From assembly GCA_033030425.1 (NCBI GenBank), contig JAUFSD010000010.1, positions 124,001 to 188,000 of the forward strand: a stretch of 64,000 nucleotides of DNA, written 5' to 3'. Under the pieces are notes generated by a model. It was given only the letters and a program-made list of their open reading frames with translations, was not told where the DNA came from and did no database searches. The stretch is from Verpa conica. Taxonomy: Eukaryota; Ascomycota; Pezizomycetes; Pezizales; Morchellaceae. The position numbers and the translations under genes were made by a program. Positions 63,250-64,000 of the stretch are shown here, piece by piece. Numbering within the stretch: position 1 is the stretch's first letter; the number at the start of each line of letters is the position of its first letter.

Positions 63250-64000
63250 TTATATATCTCTAGGCCGTGCCCTTCTCGAGATGAGGTTATGCCTGGGTTT
63301 ATGATACAATTTAGACTTAGACTGGCTCGGAGGCACATAGCTGCTACTCGCATTCCCAATATTCCCATGATCGGCATCAACCTGCATCTCATTACTGCTC
63401 TCAAACTCTCCATCACTACCTGTACTATTACCCATTTCCTCATTTCTTTGACCCCATTGATCCCCTTGATCCCCTTGATTGCCTTTTTTCTGCCACTGGT
63501 TCCCCTTTTGCTCCCACCGGCTCCCCTTCTGGAACTGAGCCTTGGCCATAAGACGAATTGTCCCCGGGTTTCTCCCAAAATACGTTTCTGGATCCTGTAT
63601 GGATAAGCCTTTTTCGTCATGAAGTATAAACCCAGCATGCAAGTACTCTGTTATAATTGCCGGAAGTTCCCTTGCCCCTTTGGTACTGGCCTTCAATTCG
63701 CCTGCTTTATTAAATGCGTCAATTTTTATGTTGTCTGGTGACGTGCGTATTACAACAGACATCACGCTCTCAAGCTCTACCACATCATTCACTTCGGCCC
63801 CCCTGGGCTGTTGCTGCTCACGCCTAGCTTCCTGAAGTTTGTTTCTTTCAAGTTCCTGTCTCCGCCTTTGTTCTTCGCGTAGTTGGTGGCCGTTTCTTTC
63901 AGATTCTTCCTGCCGCTTTTTTTCTATTTCGGCTACTCCCCTGAGTCGCAGATTTTCAGATTCTCTTTCTATTTCCTGTTCTCGTAGACGTTCAAGCTCT
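63250..64000 (-). CDS. Hypothetical coiled-coil protein, C-terminal 250 residues (5' part beyond the window)
   Basis: The frame is open from the stop at 63250 to the right edge, with no stop upstream, so the gene is cut by the window. The part nearest the edge is a long charged helix (ELERLREQEIERESENLRLR and ERNGHQLREEQRRRQELERN). A short folded-looking segment follows (VMSVVIRTSPDNIKIDAFN, then EYLHAGFILHDEKGLSIQDP). The C-terminal 100 residues are low-complexity, with Gly/Gln/Asn/Lys repeats (GNQWQKKGNQGDQGDQWGQ) that resemble RNA-binding disordered tails. The start is unknown and no family is recognised. Confidence 0.55.
   Translation of the reverse strand, partial: ELERLREQEIERESENLRLRGVAEIEKKRQEESERNGHQLREEQRRRQELERNKLQEARREQQQPRGAEVNDVVELESVMSVVIRTSPDNIKIDAFNKAGELKASTKGARELPAIITEYLHAGFILHDEKGLSIQDPETYFGRNPGTIRLMAKAQFQKGSRWEQKGNQWQKKGNQGDQGDQWGQRNEEMGNSTGSDGEFESSNEMQVDADHGNIGNASSSYVPPSQSKSKLYHKPRHNLISRRARPRDI

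Overview
The window looks like nuclear DNA of a filamentous ascomycete (Pezizomycotina; a Pezizales/truffle-like genome is my best guess, not proven). Small genes are split by 50-80 bp GT..AG introns with CTAAC-type branch points, long AT-rich intergenic stretches carry decayed repeats, and several families are ascomycete-typical: a DUF3435 tyrosine recombinase, an EST1-type domain protein, a patatin-like protein with an N-terminal P-loop region, and a chromodomain Ty3/gypsy element.

Layout. 0.4-2.8 kb: DUF3435 recombinase pseudogene (Starship captain/Crypton-like family) reading inward. 2.8-7.8 kb: repeats, a poly(A)-tailed retroposon with a 15-bp target duplication, and a small gene under a triplicated TATA region. 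7.8-14.3 kb: one Ty3/gypsy retrotransposon on the minus strand with both LTRs and a 5-bp target duplication. 14.4-15.05 kb: 3' fragment of a ferric reductase gene. 15.3-27.9 kb: EST1-like fragment, a 4-exon gene ending in a CaaX box, an HNH nuclease gene, a small dioxygenase-like gene, a zinc-finger gene and a Pro/Ser-rich gene; three of the gene starts lie beside clusters of one short motif. 28-32.3 kb: gene-poor. 32.3 kb: hemopexin-fold protein. 33-38.4 kb: MITEs and a solo-LTR remnant. 38.4-52.8 kb: small genes (coiled coil, two related short proteins, a RasGEF-only protein, a mini membrane protein, F-box/ankyrin, a KEKE-rich protein, a GPI-anchored repeat protein, a short MADS-box protein). 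53.2-62.5 kb: ferric reductase with one nonsense codon, a pseudokinase, a coiled-coil protein, a GC-rich non-coding block and a frameshifted patatin-like gene. A coiled-coil gene runs off the right edge.

The most interesting pattern is the combination: DUF3435 recombinase, ferric reductase (two copies) and patatin-like protein are three of the five gene classes known to recur in Starship giant transposons, with the recombinase first and pointing into the window. Each of these genes carries at least one disabling change, so I read the region as a possible decayed Starship-like element, later invaded by a gypsy element and MITEs. No element boundaries are visible, so this is inference. Exon joins given here were made by eye from splice signals and reading frame.
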